In this document: piece after piece, positions 44,111 to 53,941 of the stretch
Layout of the letters: every line of letters begins with the position of its first letter
How positions within the stretch are numbered: the first letter of the stretch is position 1
Assembly (NCBI GenBank): GCA_034678705.1
Contig: JAXDBP010000025.1
Coordinates: 23,071 to 87,070 of the forward strand
From: Bellilinea sp034678705
GTDB taxonomy: Bacteria > Chloroflexota > Anaerolineae > Anaerolineales > Anaerolineaceae
Length of the DNA: 64,000 nucleotides
Reading direction: 5' to 3'
The notes under the pieces: generated by a model
The model's database searches: none
The model's input: the letters and a program-made list of their open reading frames with translations, nothing else
What the model was told of the DNA's origin: nothing
Position numbers and translations under genes: made by a program

Positions 44111-45190
44111 TTACGCGGATTCAGGCGGGACGAGGGTTTTCCCCGCAGGCTGCCGGTACAACAAGAGCGAGGTTACCGCGAACAGCAGAACCCAGGCGGT
44201 GATCTGGTCGTACCAGATCTTGGTTGATATGGCAAAAATCAACACAGCAGCCTGGATCAACACCGCACCCCAGGATGGCACAAAGGCCAGGGCGGAGGCC
44301 AGTCCCTGCTGGCTGCAGTAAGGGGACAGAGCCATCGAGAGGTAGAACAGGGATGCGGTGGTGTGGTTGTTCGTCCAGACCATTGTCTTATGACGGACAA
44401 GGCGTGTGAATAACAGGGCGATCAAGAGGAGGAGGGCCAGGGCGCCGGGAATGGTGAATTTGGTGGTTAACGACAGGTTATTGACCGACCAGTAATCGGC
44501 GAATTCTGGCGGGGGATGGGCAATATTATCCAGCCACTGGAGGATCAGCGGCGGAGAGCCGATCAGACTGATCGGGATTGTGATCAATCCGACGACTGCC
44601 CCTGACCAAATCAGGCCGGCCCATTGCTTCCTCGAATTCCATAAAAGATACAGGATGATCAAAACGGCGCCCTGCGGCTTGACCAGCAGGAGCGATAATG
44701 CGATCCCGCGCAGGAGATGTTTCCAGCGGCTGTTTTCCACCGATCTCCACAGCAGGACCGGCAGCACATACACGAGGATGTCCGCGTTGGCGGCGCCAAT
44801 GGTCAATAAGTAGTAAGGGGAGAGCAGGATCGCGAAGAATGTGAACAGCGGCCATTTTTGCTGGTGAACCAGCCAGCCGCCCACCAGCACGGAAAAGAAC
44901 CGGACGCCTTCCGGGTGCATCCACTTGTAGGGCAGTAACAGGATCAACGCCCAGGGCGGGTAGACGGTGTAGGGATTCTGATAGGTGTTCGGAAAATCCC
45001 GCCAGAATTCAGCGGTGTTCAGCTTCCAATCGACCGGATCACCCATTGGGAGGAAGATAAACAGCGAAGCCACCAGGAATACCAGTGCGATCTGGTAGGG
45101 AGTGGTGATCCGGGTTGAGAATAAATGAATGAAAGCCGTTCTGATATTGCGGATCACAAGAAATTTATTCCTCGAGAGGCGCTGCCCCAT
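44111..45190 (-). CDS. GT87-like (DUF2029) membrane glycosyltransferase
   Basis: 359 residues with about eight helices. It shares with the 5.6-6.9 kb gene the pattern FWRDFPNTYQNPYTVYPPWALILLLPYKWM and LLLVKPQGAVLIILYLLW, typical of GT-C enzymes that use polyprenyl-phosphate sugars. It is the last gene of the exopolysaccharide locus, 15 nt after the sugar-phosphate transferase. Gene is moderately AT-rich. Substrate unknown. Confidence 0.7.
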   Translation of the reverse strand: MGQRLSRNKFLVIRNIRTAFIHLFSTRITTPYQIALVFLVASLFIFLPMGDPVDWKLNTAEFWRDFPNTYQNPYTVYPPWALILLLPYKWMHPEGVRFFSVLVGGWLVHQQKWPLFTFFAILLSPYYLLTIGAANADILVYVLPVLLWRSVENSRWKHLLRGIALSLLLVKPQGAVLIILYLLWNSRKQWAGLIWSGAVVGLITIPISLIGSPPLILQWLDNIAHPPPEFADYWSVNNLSLTTKFTIPGALALLLLIALLFTRLVRHKTMVWTNNHTTASLFYLSMALSPYCSQQGLASALAFVPSWGAVLIQAAVLIFAISTKIWYDQITAWVLLFAVTSLLLYRQPAGKTLVPPESA

Positions 45191-45205
45191 CGAAAAAAGC
45201 CCCCA

Positions 45206-46615
45206 TCAAAACGCGCCGCGGCCGCGCAGCACCGCCCAGCCCGTGCGCACCAGAATCTGCAGATCCAGCCAGATCGAATAATGCTGGACGTAGTACAGGT
45301 CGTCCTCGGTGTGCAGGTGCATGGGACGGTCGCTGCGCCCGTTGATCTGCCACCAGCCGGTGATGCCCTGCGGCACGGTGAAGCGCTTGCGCTGCCACAG
45401 CTTGTAGTTCTCCACCAGCTCGGGCATCTCGGGGCGCGGGCCGACCAGGCTCATGCTGCCGAGCAGCACGTTGAAGATCTGCGGCAGCTCGTCCAGGCTG
45501 GTGCGGCGCAGGAAGCGCCCGATGCGCGTCACGCGCGGATCGTCCGGGCGTTTGTGGATGTGGTTGCCGTTGGCGTCGTCCTGCGCCACCTGCGCCTGCA
45601 TCTGCTCGGCGCCGACGACCATCGTGCGGAATTTGTACATGGTGAACAGCTTGCCGTTCTCGCCGACGCGCTTGCGGTTGTACATGACCGGCCCGCGGCT
45701 GTCGAGGCGCACAAGCAGGGCGATCAGCCCCATCAGCGGCAGGGCCAGCGGCAGGCACAGCAGCGTGATGAACAGGTCGAAGCCGCGCTTGATCATGCGC
45801 TGGTACTCGCTCAGCGCCGGCGCGCGCAGGTCGAGCATCGGCAGGCCGGCGAATTCCTCGACCGAGGCCTTGTGCAGGGTCAGCGAGAAGTAGTCCGGGA
45901 TGATCCAGACGCGCACGGGCAGGTCGTGCAGCACCGAGACGATCTGGTTGAGCCGCTCGTGCGCCGAGAGCGGCAGGGCGACGACCACGTCGTCGACGCG
46001 CTGGTGCTGGATGACGTCGCGGGCGCGGTCGAGCGGGCCGAGCACCTCGGGCACGCTCTTGAGCTTGCTTTCGTCGTCGTCGAGGAAGCCGACCAGGCGC
46101 AGGCCGAGCGCCGACTGGCGCTGGATCTGCTTTTGCAGGCGGCGGCCGATCTCGCCGGCGCCGAGGATGAGGATGGCGCGCTGCTCGACCGGGCGCAGCT
46201 TCATGCGGAAGACCAGCCGGGCGATGGCGCGCCAGGCCAGCAGCAGGAACAGCGCCAGGCCGACGAAGAACAGGTAGAGGAAGCGCGAGATGTCGCGGTA
46301 GGAGAGGTAGAGCACGCCGGCCATGGAGATGCCCGCCAGCGCGGCCGCCAGGCTGATAGAGCCGAACTCGTCGGCCACGCGGAAGTTACGCCTGCCGTCG
46401 TAGATCGAGAAGAGCAGGTTGACCGCCACCCAGACCAGCGGGAAGACGAAGTACAGCTCGAGCGGCACGGGCGTGGGCGCGTAGATGTCCTTGACGAAGC
46501 CGAAGACGCTGAACAGCGGACGCAGCATGGCGGACATGCGCAGCGAGAAGACGATCAGCAGCACGTCCATCAGGATGGAGAAAATGGCGAAGTTGGTGGA
46601 AAAGCGGCGGAACAT
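45206..46615 (-). CDS. Polyprenyl-phosphate sugar-1-phosphate transferase (initiating)
   Basis: 469 residues. N-terminal half has four or five membrane helices and a CoA-binding-like Rossmann segment (AILILGAGEIGRRLQKQI). The C-terminal third is the bacterial sugar transferase domain: KRGFDLFITLLCLPLALPL, YKFRTM, RPDDPRVTRIGRFLRRTSLDELPQIFNVLLGSMSLVGPRPEMP and PGITGWWQINGRS. It begins the repeat unit by moving sugar-1-phosphate onto undecaprenyl phosphate (WcaJ/WbaP type). Confidence 0.95.
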   Translation of the reverse strand: MFRRFSTNFAIFSILMDVLLIVFSLRMSAMLRPLFSVFGFVKDIYAPTPVPLELYFVFPLVWVAVNLLFSIYDGRRNFRVADEFGSISLAAALAGISMAGVLYLSYRDISRFLYLFFVGLALFLLLAWRAIARLVFRMKLRPVEQRAILILGAGEIGRRLQKQIQRQSALGLRLVGFLDDDESKLKSVPEVLGPLDRARDVIQHQRVDDVVVALPLSAHERLNQIVSVLHDLPVRVWIIPDYFSLTLHKASVEEFAGLPMLDLRAPALSEYQRMIKRGFDLFITLLCLPLALPLMGLIALLVRLDSRGPVMYNRKRVGENGKLFTMYKFRTMVVGAEQMQAQVAQDDANGNHIHKRPDDPRVTRIGRFLRRTSLDELPQIFNVLLGSMSLVGPRPEMPELVENYKLWQRKRFTVPQGITGWWQINGRSDRPMHLHTEDDLYYVQHYSIWLDLQILVRTGWAVLRGRGAF

Positions 46616-46619
46616 GGCT

Positions 46620-47429
46620 TCAGGGGAGCGGTTCTTGCGGCAGGCGCAGTAGGCCGAGGCGCTGGAGGAGCACGCGCCAGAAGAAGAGCGGGATGCCGAG
46701 CAGGTAGCGCTTCCACAGGCGGCGCGGCTCGACGACCAGCCGGCCGAGCCATTCCAGCCCGTGGTCGGTCATCCAGCGCGGGGCGCGGCGCACCTCGCCG
46801 GCGACGTAATCGAAGGCGGCGCCGACCGGCAGCGCGACGCGCACGTTCAGGCGTTGCAAGTTATCCGCCAGCCAGCGCTCCTGGAGGGGCATGCCGAAGC
46901 CGACCAGCAGAAGGTCGGGGGAGAGGCGGTTGATTTCGGCGACGACGGCCTCGTTCTCGCTGCTGCCGGCGGTTTTGTCAAAGTAGCCGTGCTGGCAGCC
47001 GGCGACGCGCAGGGCAGGGGAGGCTTCGCGTAGCTTCGCGGCTGCCTTTTCAGCCACGCCCGATCGCGCGCCGAGCAGGTAGATGGAGAAACCGCGCTCG
47101 GCGCACAGCGCGGCGAGACGGCCCAGCCAGTCGGGCGGGGTGAAGCGCTGCTGCAGGCGCTGGCCGAGCAGCCGCGCGCCGAGCTGCACCCCAACCCCGT
47201 CGCAGAAGACGACGTCGGAGCGGTTGAGGAACTCGCGGAACCAGGGGTATTTGTAGGCCAGGTTGAGGGCATGGATGTTGGCGTTGGCGACTACAACTCT
47301 TTGATTGCCCTTGATTGCTTTTTCGATTTCGTGCAATGTTTCATCAAGAGAGTAGTTATCGATTCGCGCGCCAAAGATGCAGGCAGAATGTGGAGAGATA
47401 ACCGATATACTTTTTGGATTAGTATCCAT
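46620..47429 (-). CDS. WecG/TagA/CpsF-family glycosyltransferase
   Basis: 269 residues from the ATG at 47429 (a TTG precedes it in frame). Motifs are VVVANANIHALNLAYKYP, FCDGVGVQLGARLLGQRL (catalytic Asp), YLLGARSGVAEKAAAKL and DLLLVGFGMPLQERWL. GT26 enzymes add the second sugar, often ManNAc-like, to a lipid-linked acceptor. It lies 4 nt upstream of the initiating transferase, so the two act in sequence. Confidence 0.93.
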   Translation of the reverse strand: MDTNPKSISVISPHSACIFGARIDNYSLDETLHEIEKAIKGNQRVVVANANIHALNLAYKYPWFREFLNRSDVVFCDGVGVQLGARLLGQRLQQRFTPPDWLGRLAALCAERGFSIYLLGARSGVAEKAAAKLREASPALRVAGCQHGYFDKTAGSSENEAVVAEINRLSPDLLLVGFGMPLQERWLADNLQRLNVRVALPVGAAFDYVAGEVRRAPRWMTDHGLEWLGRLVVEPRRLWKRYLLGIPLFFWRVLLQRLGLLRLPQEPLP

Positions 47430-47462
47430 CAAGGTGTAGAGGAACTGTTAATCAAATGAGGA

Positions 47463-48287
47463 TCAGAACAAGGATGCAAAATTCGCCTTTTCGAAAATCT
47501 GACATTTTCCGCCCAAAGTAGCATCTAGAATACGCCGACCATCTGATTCATAAGCCTGACGGGCAAGTAGGTAAGCGGCTTCGGAGTGTCGCAGATCAGG
47601 CAGTTGCCATTTGATCCCCCTGGGGAAATAATTGGGATGAAAATGGCTCTGATCATCGGCTTGATTTCGAGTTTCAATCGTGTTTGGCGTGCCACGCTCG
47701 GCATAGTTGTGATCCAATCCAATCAGGACAACCTCGCTGAAGCCCATGTAAAAGGCAAGCTGCAGGGCAACGTAAGTGACCGTGCCGCCGCCCCACAGGT
47801 GGAGAGTCGGATCTTTGCCGAAGCTGTCATTAATACCCAGTTTAAGGTGAAAGAACATGGTTGTTTCATCCGGCGGGGTAAATAATCTCCGCCGGTTCCA
47901 ATTGAGAAATTTGGTCATCGGCAATCCGCGAATGTCGGTTGAAAATTGTTCCAGAACCAGTTCGTTGCTGCAGACATAATATCTCGGCCTGAAAGGCAGG
48001 CGGTCGAAGAGCAGGTATATCCGATTCATCCCAAGAGTGATTTCATCTGCCAGCGGCGTCAGGTCCATCTGCGCCAGGCTGGGGCCGTTAGCCATGATAA
48101 AACATCGCTGCTTGTTGTGAGAATCTCGCAGCCTGCTCAGTTTTTCCTTATTCTCGCGGGTTTCGCGGCTGTTCGCTGACCAGGAGAACCAGTCGGGCAA
48201 GGCTTCAATCCTGCGTTGCAATGCCAGCCATAGGCGTTTGGCTGAAAACTCGTTCAATCTGAAGCGCGTATTTCGTGTGTTGACCAT
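47463..48287 (-). CDS. DUF115 (MptE-like) protein
   Basis: 274 residues. The marker motif is CFIMANGPSLAQMDLTPLADEITLGMNR, followed by YYVCSNELVLEQF and GGGTVTYVALQLAFYMGFSEVVLIGLDHNY. DUF115 proteins include 6-hydroxymethylpterin diphosphokinases and the motility-associated factors that modify flagellins with nonulosonic acids. In a polysaccharide locus a sugar-transferase role is more likely than pterin synthesis, but this is inferred. Confidence 0.8.
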   Translation of the reverse strand: MVNTRNTRFRLNEFSAKRLWLALQRRIEALPDWFSWSANSRETRENKEKLSRLRDSHNKQRCFIMANGPSLAQMDLTPLADEITLGMNRIYLLFDRLPFRPRYYVCSNELVLEQFSTDIRGLPMTKFLNWNRRRLFTPPDETTMFFHLKLGINDSFGKDPTLHLWGGGTVTYVALQLAFYMGFSEVVLIGLDHNYAERGTPNTIETRNQADDQSHFHPNYFPRGIKWQLPDLRHSEAAYLLARQAYESDGRRILDATLGGKCQIFEKANFASLF

Positions 48288-48308
48288 GCTGAATAATCTA
48301 CTTTGTCC

Positions 48309-49805
48309 TCAGAGTAGACGACTGGCCAGGTCGACGAAAAATGTGTTGATCCAAAGGTTGAGCGGCAGCAGTAGGCTTATGGCGACAAAGGCGAAGAACG
48401 ACGCGACTGGCGCAAATGAGGTTTTCCGCTCAAACGTTATCCAATCCAGTTGAAACTCCCGGTATGAGTGTTTGGCCGAGTACCAGGAGTAAAAACCCAG
48501 ATTGCTGACAAGATACCCAAGTGGAAATGCAAAAATACCAACCAATCCATATAGCGCCCACACTGTGATGATAGCGATCAACGCTGTGACGCCGTTGGCG
48601 ATATGCCAGATGATGCGGTTGGAGGTGCTGTACAACTGCAGGTGCATTGCCCCAAAACGCTCGCAAAAAAAACTTGCGCCGATCAACAACCAGAACAAAG
48701 GCGAGACAAATTCGGCATTACTGCCGGTGACCAGCAACAAAGGGGGGAGAAACAGACCGACGATGATGATACCGGCGAGAAATATCCAATGTGAAACGCG
48801 CATGCTTCTGGATGAAGTTACAATAATCGCTGCTTTATTGCCCTGGGCATAAAGTGACGCGAGTAAGGGCAGCTTGCTGTAAAACGGCGCCCCAGAAAAC
48901 ATGGCGATATTTTGGGCGAAACGCAGCGCCAGCAGGTAGGCGGCGATATTTTCAGTTGCGCCTATCTGGGCATATACCATCCCGCTTCCCTGAGTCAGTC
49001 CGTAACTCATCAGGACGCCCAGACCGCTGCGCCAGGTCCGTGACCAGGTTTGGGAAAAAATGGATGGATCGATGCGGCCGAAATAAGCCAGTTGGAAATG
49101 ATCTCCGATCACCTTTTGAGCCAGCAAGCGGTTTCGGAAAAAAGCCAATACGACGTAGGATTGGTTCACGATAACCAGCTCGAGCAGACCTGCTCCGCTC
49201 ACAAGGAGAATCAATGAAGCCAGGATTACGACCAGCCACATGAAGGTATCCCAGCGGCGGTACAGCGGGATTTGATTCATCCCTTGCAGTAGTGAGGTGT
49301 AGCCGTTGCCGCGGATGCCGAGCGCAAAGGTCAGGATGATAACACCCCAGGCGATCCAGGCTTTCTCAGGCTGATCAACCTGTTCGATCGGTCGGATGAA
49401 CAGGGGGGTCAACAATAGTAACACTGCCATCACGCCGAGCGCCAGACGGTTGTAGACAGCGGCCATGGTTTGGCTGACCGTCTTCAGAAGATCCCAATTC
49501 GGGCCCTCGTTCGCTGATAATGGACGGGCTTGAACGGTTTGGTCGAGGCTGGCTGCGCCCCCAAATGCGTAAGCGATTTCGCGAATGAAGGTGGCGCTGA
49601 AGCCGATGTCGGCGACGAATTTCGAGTCAATGATGATCTTGAACATCATCCAGACTGCGATCTCAGGCGCGGTAAATTTATTGAGAAGGAGCGGCAACAC
49701 CACCAGCCAGTTCAGCCCGGCGGCGAGATAGCTGCCCCAGGTGGTGAAGGTGGGTGAATTCCATAATTTCAATATAAATGATGAGGTGGATTTATTATTA
49801 TTCAA
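48309..49805 (-). CDS. Polysaccharide flippase (Wzx/MATE-like)
   Basis: 498 residues with about 12 membrane helices of the MOP superfamily. It starts from a TTG at 49805 (MNNNKSTSSF) without a clear ribosome site. Loops such as YFGRIDPSIFSQTWSRTWRSGLGVLMSYGLTQ look like the loops of oligosaccharide flippases. It would move lipid-linked repeat units outward. It borders the AT-rich GT-C gene. Confidence 0.8.
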   Translation of the reverse strand: MNNNKSTSSFILKLWNSPTFTTWGSYLAAGLNWLVVLPLLLNKFTAPEIAVWMMFKIIIDSKFVADIGFSATFIREIAYAFGGAASLDQTVQARPLSANEGPNWDLLKTVSQTMAAVYNRLALGVMAVLLLLTPLFIRPIEQVDQPEKAWIAWGVIILTFALGIRGNGYTSLLQGMNQIPLYRRWDTFMWLVVILASLILLVSGAGLLELVIVNQSYVVLAFFRNRLLAQKVIGDHFQLAYFGRIDPSIFSQTWSRTWRSGLGVLMSYGLTQGSGMVYAQIGATENIAAYLLALRFAQNIAMFSGAPFYSKLPLLASLYAQGNKAAIIVTSSRSMRVSHWIFLAGIIIVGLFLPPLLLVTGSNAEFVSPLFWLLIGASFFCERFGAMHLQLYSTSNRIIWHIANGVTALIAIITVWALYGLVGIFAFPLGYLVSNLGFYSWYSAKHSYREFQLDWITFERKTSFAPVASFFAFVAISLLLPLNLWINTFFVDLASRLL

Positions 49806-49883
49806 TGGCTAGATACATAGTGATTGTCAAGATAAAAAAACGTATCCTACATTAGATTACTTTCTCTAAATAATCGAATATAT

Positions 49884-51529
49884 TTATTTTGTTAGTCCCT
49901 GTGCGTCAACATACGTACTATCTTTACGTACGTAAATACCGTTCTCCAACCTATAATAACTTTCGTTATTACGTAGGAACTCCGGCAATACCCCCCATTC
50001 ATCCGCTATCAAATCAGGTTTTAAGGTCAATATACTGTACTCATAATTCCATTTATTGTGTCCCGGTCTAAATGTTGAAGAAGGAAGACTCTTTGCAATA
50101 ACCGGATCGCTCTTTCCCAATAGATCGATACTTCTTCTATTGGAGTAGTAAGATATTTGGCCAGCTGCGTGCACCGCTATAACGGCATTTTCATTTGTGA
50201 ATTCATTAATTTGAATTCCGCGTTTTGCTCTCCATATGTCTGATTCTAGTAATGGCGCATTATTTATAGCCCAACCTAGCCAAGGAACACCACTTACAAT
50301 TGTTATTGTTGCAACAATTATCATTGGAAATAGAACATTTGCGGTCAATACCTTATTTTTTTTTATTGTGTTGACTGCTTTTTCTAGTAATCGGCCGAGC
50401 ATAACTCCTGATAATATTAATAGTGAAGGCATCCCTTGAGCAATAAACCTATTGGCGGCATCTATTTGTGGGGCATTAAGTGGTTCTGTATAATCTCCTC
50501 CGACAAAGATGGAATAAATACATTGAACCGCGAATAATAAAAGCAAAGAATTACATTTTTATTACGGAACTCTTTAATATATTTGAGACCAACCGCTATG
50601 ATTAGACAAATCAGTATAAAATCCTTTAGAGCATATTTATAAAAAACCTGAGAACCAACAGTCATCCTCTCAATACTGCTAACACCTCCAACCTTTAAAT
50701 AATATGTATTCGGCAGAAAGGAACCAAAATACAAATATTGAAACAAAAGAACAAAGACTATTCCGACAACAAAAGGATAAATTAGCATTAGGGGAATATG
50801 AGGATTTTGTTTCCCCTTAATAACATTATATAGAGAGAAACATAGAATAGTAAACAGTTGTAAGACGACATCTATCCGGACAATTATTGAAAAAAGTATA
50901 AGTATACAAATAAGTATTTCTTGTCCTTTGTTATGGATTTGTTCTGGCATTATTAAAATTAGAACCAGGTAAATTGAGAATGTGATGCATCCGACCTCCA
51001 TTCCTCTTAATGACCAGAATACTAAAGGAAAATAAAAAGCGGTTACTGCTGCAGATATTAATGGCGCATAATGAGACTTGGAATCAATAATTTTTGTTAG
51101 GTTGTATACGACAATTACCAAACCGAGTAGTGTAAAAATCCCTGTGATCATTACCACTAAAGATATTTTTGATGATGGGATTGGCAATTTATGTATCAAT
51201 GCCATGTAGCTGGTCCACCCTAAATTCGTGAAACCTTCAACAGGTTTTTCCTCAGGGTTCCAAACAAAGCCTGATCCGGCGGCAAGATTTCTCCCGTATC
51301 TCATGCTAATCATTGCATCATCAATCAGCGTGAAATAGGTTTCACCGTTCACTGTGAATTTAGTGCGGTATATAAAGAACGAGTAAAAAATTGTTGCACA
51401 TATCAATATGAAACAAAGGTTAAAATCGCAAATGTATCGAAGATGATTATGTGGGAATTTTCTTCCCACGTTTCTTATACCTGTGTGCCGGTGGGAGTTG
51501 CTGCATCGGTTATTGCGTTTCTGGATCAT
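49884..51529 (-). pseudogene. AftB/GT89-like GT-C glycosyltransferase, broken by a frameshift
   Basis: Two overlapping reading frames on the minus strand read as one gene. The first (start ATG 51529, ATGA overlap with the ligase gene) contains DDAMISMRYGRNLAAGSGFVWN then PVEGFTNLGWTSYM, the family signature of mycobacterial-type arabinofuranosyltransferases. Its frame ends at 50462. The second frame continues the sequence from IYSIFVGGDYTEPLNAPQIDAANRF, matching the GGD box of that family. Inserting one A in the AAAAA run near 50553-50557 joins them (EFRNKK-CNSLLLLFAVQ). It could be a true inactivation, programmed slippage or a sequencing error. DNA is markedly AT-rich. Confidence 0.75.
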
Positions 51530-53787
51530 TCCTCCCACCCCACCCTCTCTGCCTCCCTTTCAACCCAGACCGCCGCCAGCGGCAGGGGATTCATCTGCGG
51601 GACGAGCTGCGCCGGCATCACCGCGCGGCGGAACTGGTTGGTGAAGTACTGCACCTCGCCCAGCCCGCCCGGGCCGGCGGGGGAATTCAGGCCGATCCGG
51701 TTCAGCGCCCCTTCGGCACTCTCACTGGCGCGCGGGTCGCCCAGCGCGTGCCAGGCGGCGGCCTGCAGCCAGAGCACGTCCGCGCCGGCGCCGCCGGCCA
51801 GCGAGGCGTCAGCGGCCATGCGGGCGGCCAGGTCGGCGCTGCCCTGCTCGAGATAGGCATAGCCCAGGTTGACGTAGGTCGCAGCCAGGTGCGGGTTGGC
51901 GCGCACCGCCGCTTCCAGCTCCTCCACGGTTTTTGCCCCGGCTGCCGGGTGAGCCGCGCGCCAGCTGCGCTGGACGGCGCTCAGCAGCGGGTCGGCGGCC
52001 CAGTCGGGCGCGTCGGTGGCGGCCGGGTAGAGCTCCAGCGCCTTTTGATAGGCCTGGGTTGCGCCGCTGCCGTCGCCGGCGAACAGGCGCGCGTCGCCCA
52101 GGTTGAGCCAGCACAGGGCGCAGCGCGGCGCGCGCCGGACGGCCTCCTCCAGCGAGGATTGCGCGGCGGCGTAGTCCCCCGCCGCGATTTGCAGCGCGCC
52201 CAGGTTGGCCCAGTTCATCGCGTAAGCCGGGTCCAGCCGGGCGGCCTGAGTGAAGGAGGCGGCCGCCTGCTCGAGCGCGCCGGGCTGGCCCAGCCCGGCC
52301 AGAAAGGCGTAGGCCAGTCCGCGCTGCTGGTGGGTCAGCGTCAGGGCCGGGTCGCGCGCGGCAGCCCGGTCGAACTGGGCGGCAGCGGTCTGCCAGTCGC
52401 CGCGGCCGGCGGCGTCCACGCCGGCCTGGTAGGGGATGAGCCACCAGAGGTTGATCCAGGCGAAGACCGGCAGCAGCAGAAAGCCGGCCAGCGGCCAGCG
52501 TCGGGCGGGGGCTTCCCGCCGCGGGCTGCCCAGCGCCGCGCCGAGCAGGATGGAGAAGGTCCACGCGGCGGACGGGCTGGTGTGGTGCACCGAGTCGAAC
52601 AGCCCGTGGACGAGGAAGGCGGCCGCCGCGCCGGCGGCGCCGATCAGCGCGGCCAGGTCGAGGCCCTCGGCGGCGCGCAGGCGGCGCAGCAGGGTTTTAA
52701 TCACAGCATAGCAGAGGAAGATGAAGCCGCCCAGGCCGATCAACCCGCTGCCGGAGAGCAGGTCGAGGTAAATGTTATGCGCATAGTTATAAATCGTGCC
52801 GGGCGGCGCCGAGACGCGCTCCAGGAAGGCGTTGACGAAGGTGTGCGGCCCGCTGCCGACCAGCGGGCTTTGGCTGAAGAGCTGCCAGGCCGGCCCCCAG
52901 AAATCGCCGCGCGACCGGAAGAACGAGCCGTGGGTGGGCAATTGCTCCTGGCGGATGAACAGCCAGGCAGCCGCGGCGAGGAGGACCAGCGTGGCCAGAA
53001 CCGCCAGGGCGACCGGCCAGCGTTTTTTGAGCAGGGCTGAGATGCGCGCGCGCCAGGGCGCCGGATTGTGGTAGTAGTGCGCCAGGGCCAGCCCGCCGAA
53101 TCCCGCCGCCGTGCCGATCCAGCCGCCGCGCGAGGAGGTGAAATAGAGCAGCGCCAGCAGCGCCAGCGTCCATAACGCAAGCAGAACGCGCAGCGGCCGG
53201 GCGCGGCTGGCGAGGATGCGCGGGATGAGCAGCATCAGCGAGAGGTTGACCAGCACCGCGACCAGATTCGGCGCGGTGACGCGGTACTGGATCGCGGGCA
53301 GCCAGTCGCCGGGGTGGACTGCCAGCCAGCCCTGGTACCAGCGGGCGACCTCGAGCAGGGCCAGCGCCGAGAGGATGCCGACGACGAGCAGCACGGCCTT
53401 GTGGATCAGCTCGGCCGGTACCCCGCGCGAGGTCAGCTCGGCCGCGAGCAGGAACCAGAACAGCGCGCAGCCGATCAGCCAGACCTCCGGCAGCGAGCGG
53501 CGCAGGTCGCTGGAGAAGGCAGCCGCCAGGATCAGCGCGGCCAGGAAGACCCAGACGCCGAAGTGCAGGCGTCCCGGCCCGCGCCGGCCGAGGACCAGCC
53601 AGCCGAGCGTCAGGGCGGTCAGCAGCGCGGCGGTGACGGCCACCGTCGCGGGGTAGATCAGCCCGATGTTGTGCGGGCTGGCAAAGACCAGCAGGTAGGC
53701 AACCGCCAGGATCAAGCCGGCTTCCATGCCGAGATAGCGCCAGTCGGTTTTTGCCTGGCGCGCTGAGCTAATGTGAGGTGAATTCAT
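51526..53787 (-). CDS. O-antigen ligase/polymerase with C-terminal TPR repeats
   Basis: 753 residues. About 12 membrane helices cover residues 15-480, with the Wzy_C pattern LYFTSSRGGWIGTAAGF and the conserved loop GSGPHTFVNAFLERVSAPPGTIYNYAHNIYLDLLSGSGLIG. After a helix near 440 the C-terminal 290 residues are TPR-like (for example AMNWANLGALQIAAGDYAAAQSSLEEAVRRAP and LAATYVNLGYAYLEQGSADLAARMA). It is the first gene of the polysaccharide operon. Confidence 0.9.
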   Translation of the reverse strand: MNSPHISSARQAKTDWRYLGMEAGLILAVAYLLVFASPHNIGLIYPATVAVTAALLTALTLGWLVLGRRGPGRLHFGVWVFLAALILAAAFSSDLRRSLPEVWLIGCALFWFLLAAELTSRGVPAELIHKAVLLVVGILSALALLEVARWYQGWLAVHPGDWLPAIQYRVTAPNLVAVLVNLSLMLLIPRILASRARPLRVLLALWTLALLALLYFTSSRGGWIGTAAGFGGLALAHYYHNPAPWRARISALLKKRWPVALAVLATLVLLAAAAWLFIRQEQLPTHGSFFRSRGDFWGPAWQLFSQSPLVGSGPHTFVNAFLERVSAPPGTIYNYAHNIYLDLLSGSGLIGLGGFIFLCYAVIKTLLRRLRAAEGLDLAALIGAAGAAAAFLVHGLFDSVHHTSPSAAWTFSILLGAALGSPRREAPARRWPLAGFLLLPVFAWINLWWLIPYQAGVDAAGRGDWQTAAAQFDRAAARDPALTLTHQQRGLAYAFLAGLGQPGALEQAAASFTQAARLDPAYAMNWANLGALQIAAGDYAAAQSSLEEAVRRAPRCALCWLNLGDARLFAGDGSGATQAYQKALELYPAATDAPDWAADPLLSAVQRSWRAAHPAAGAKTVEELEAAVRANPHLAATYVNLGYAYLEQGSADLAARMAADASLAGGAGADVLWLQAAAWHALGDPRASESAEGALNRIGLNSPAGPGGLGEVQYFTNQFRRAVMPAQLVPQMNPLPLAAVWVEREAERVGWEE

Positions 53788-53854
53788 TGCGGCAATCCCT
53801 GAAGGTCAACTGGCGCGCTCCGCCACTCCGACATGGCATCTCCACGGCGAAGTG

Positions 53855-53876
53855 TTCCCGTAAAATTATACGGGAA
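53855..53876. promoter_or_regulatory. Hairpin in the leader of the polysaccharide operon
   Basis: An 8-bp perfect stem (TTCCCGTA / TACGGGAA) with a 6-nt AT-rich loop, 68 nt before the ligase start. A TACAAT box at 53927-53932 (minus strand) is a possible -10. Role unknown. Confidence 0.4.
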
Positions 53877-53941
53877 TCCATCCAGTCCTGCCTGAAATAA
53901 AGCAAGGAGTGTGCCAACCTGACCAAATTGTAAGGCAAAGC

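Noticed and set aside
45125..46933. A 602-codon plus-strand open frame rich in Arg, Gln and Ala
   Set aside because: It is antisense to the sugar-phosphate transferase and WecG genes; the composition is typical of a GC-rich shadow frame.
51451..53040. A 529-codon plus-strand open frame opposite the O-antigen ligase
   Set aside because: It is antisense to the ligase/TPR gene, with low-complexity Gly/Arg/Gln composition and no known domain.
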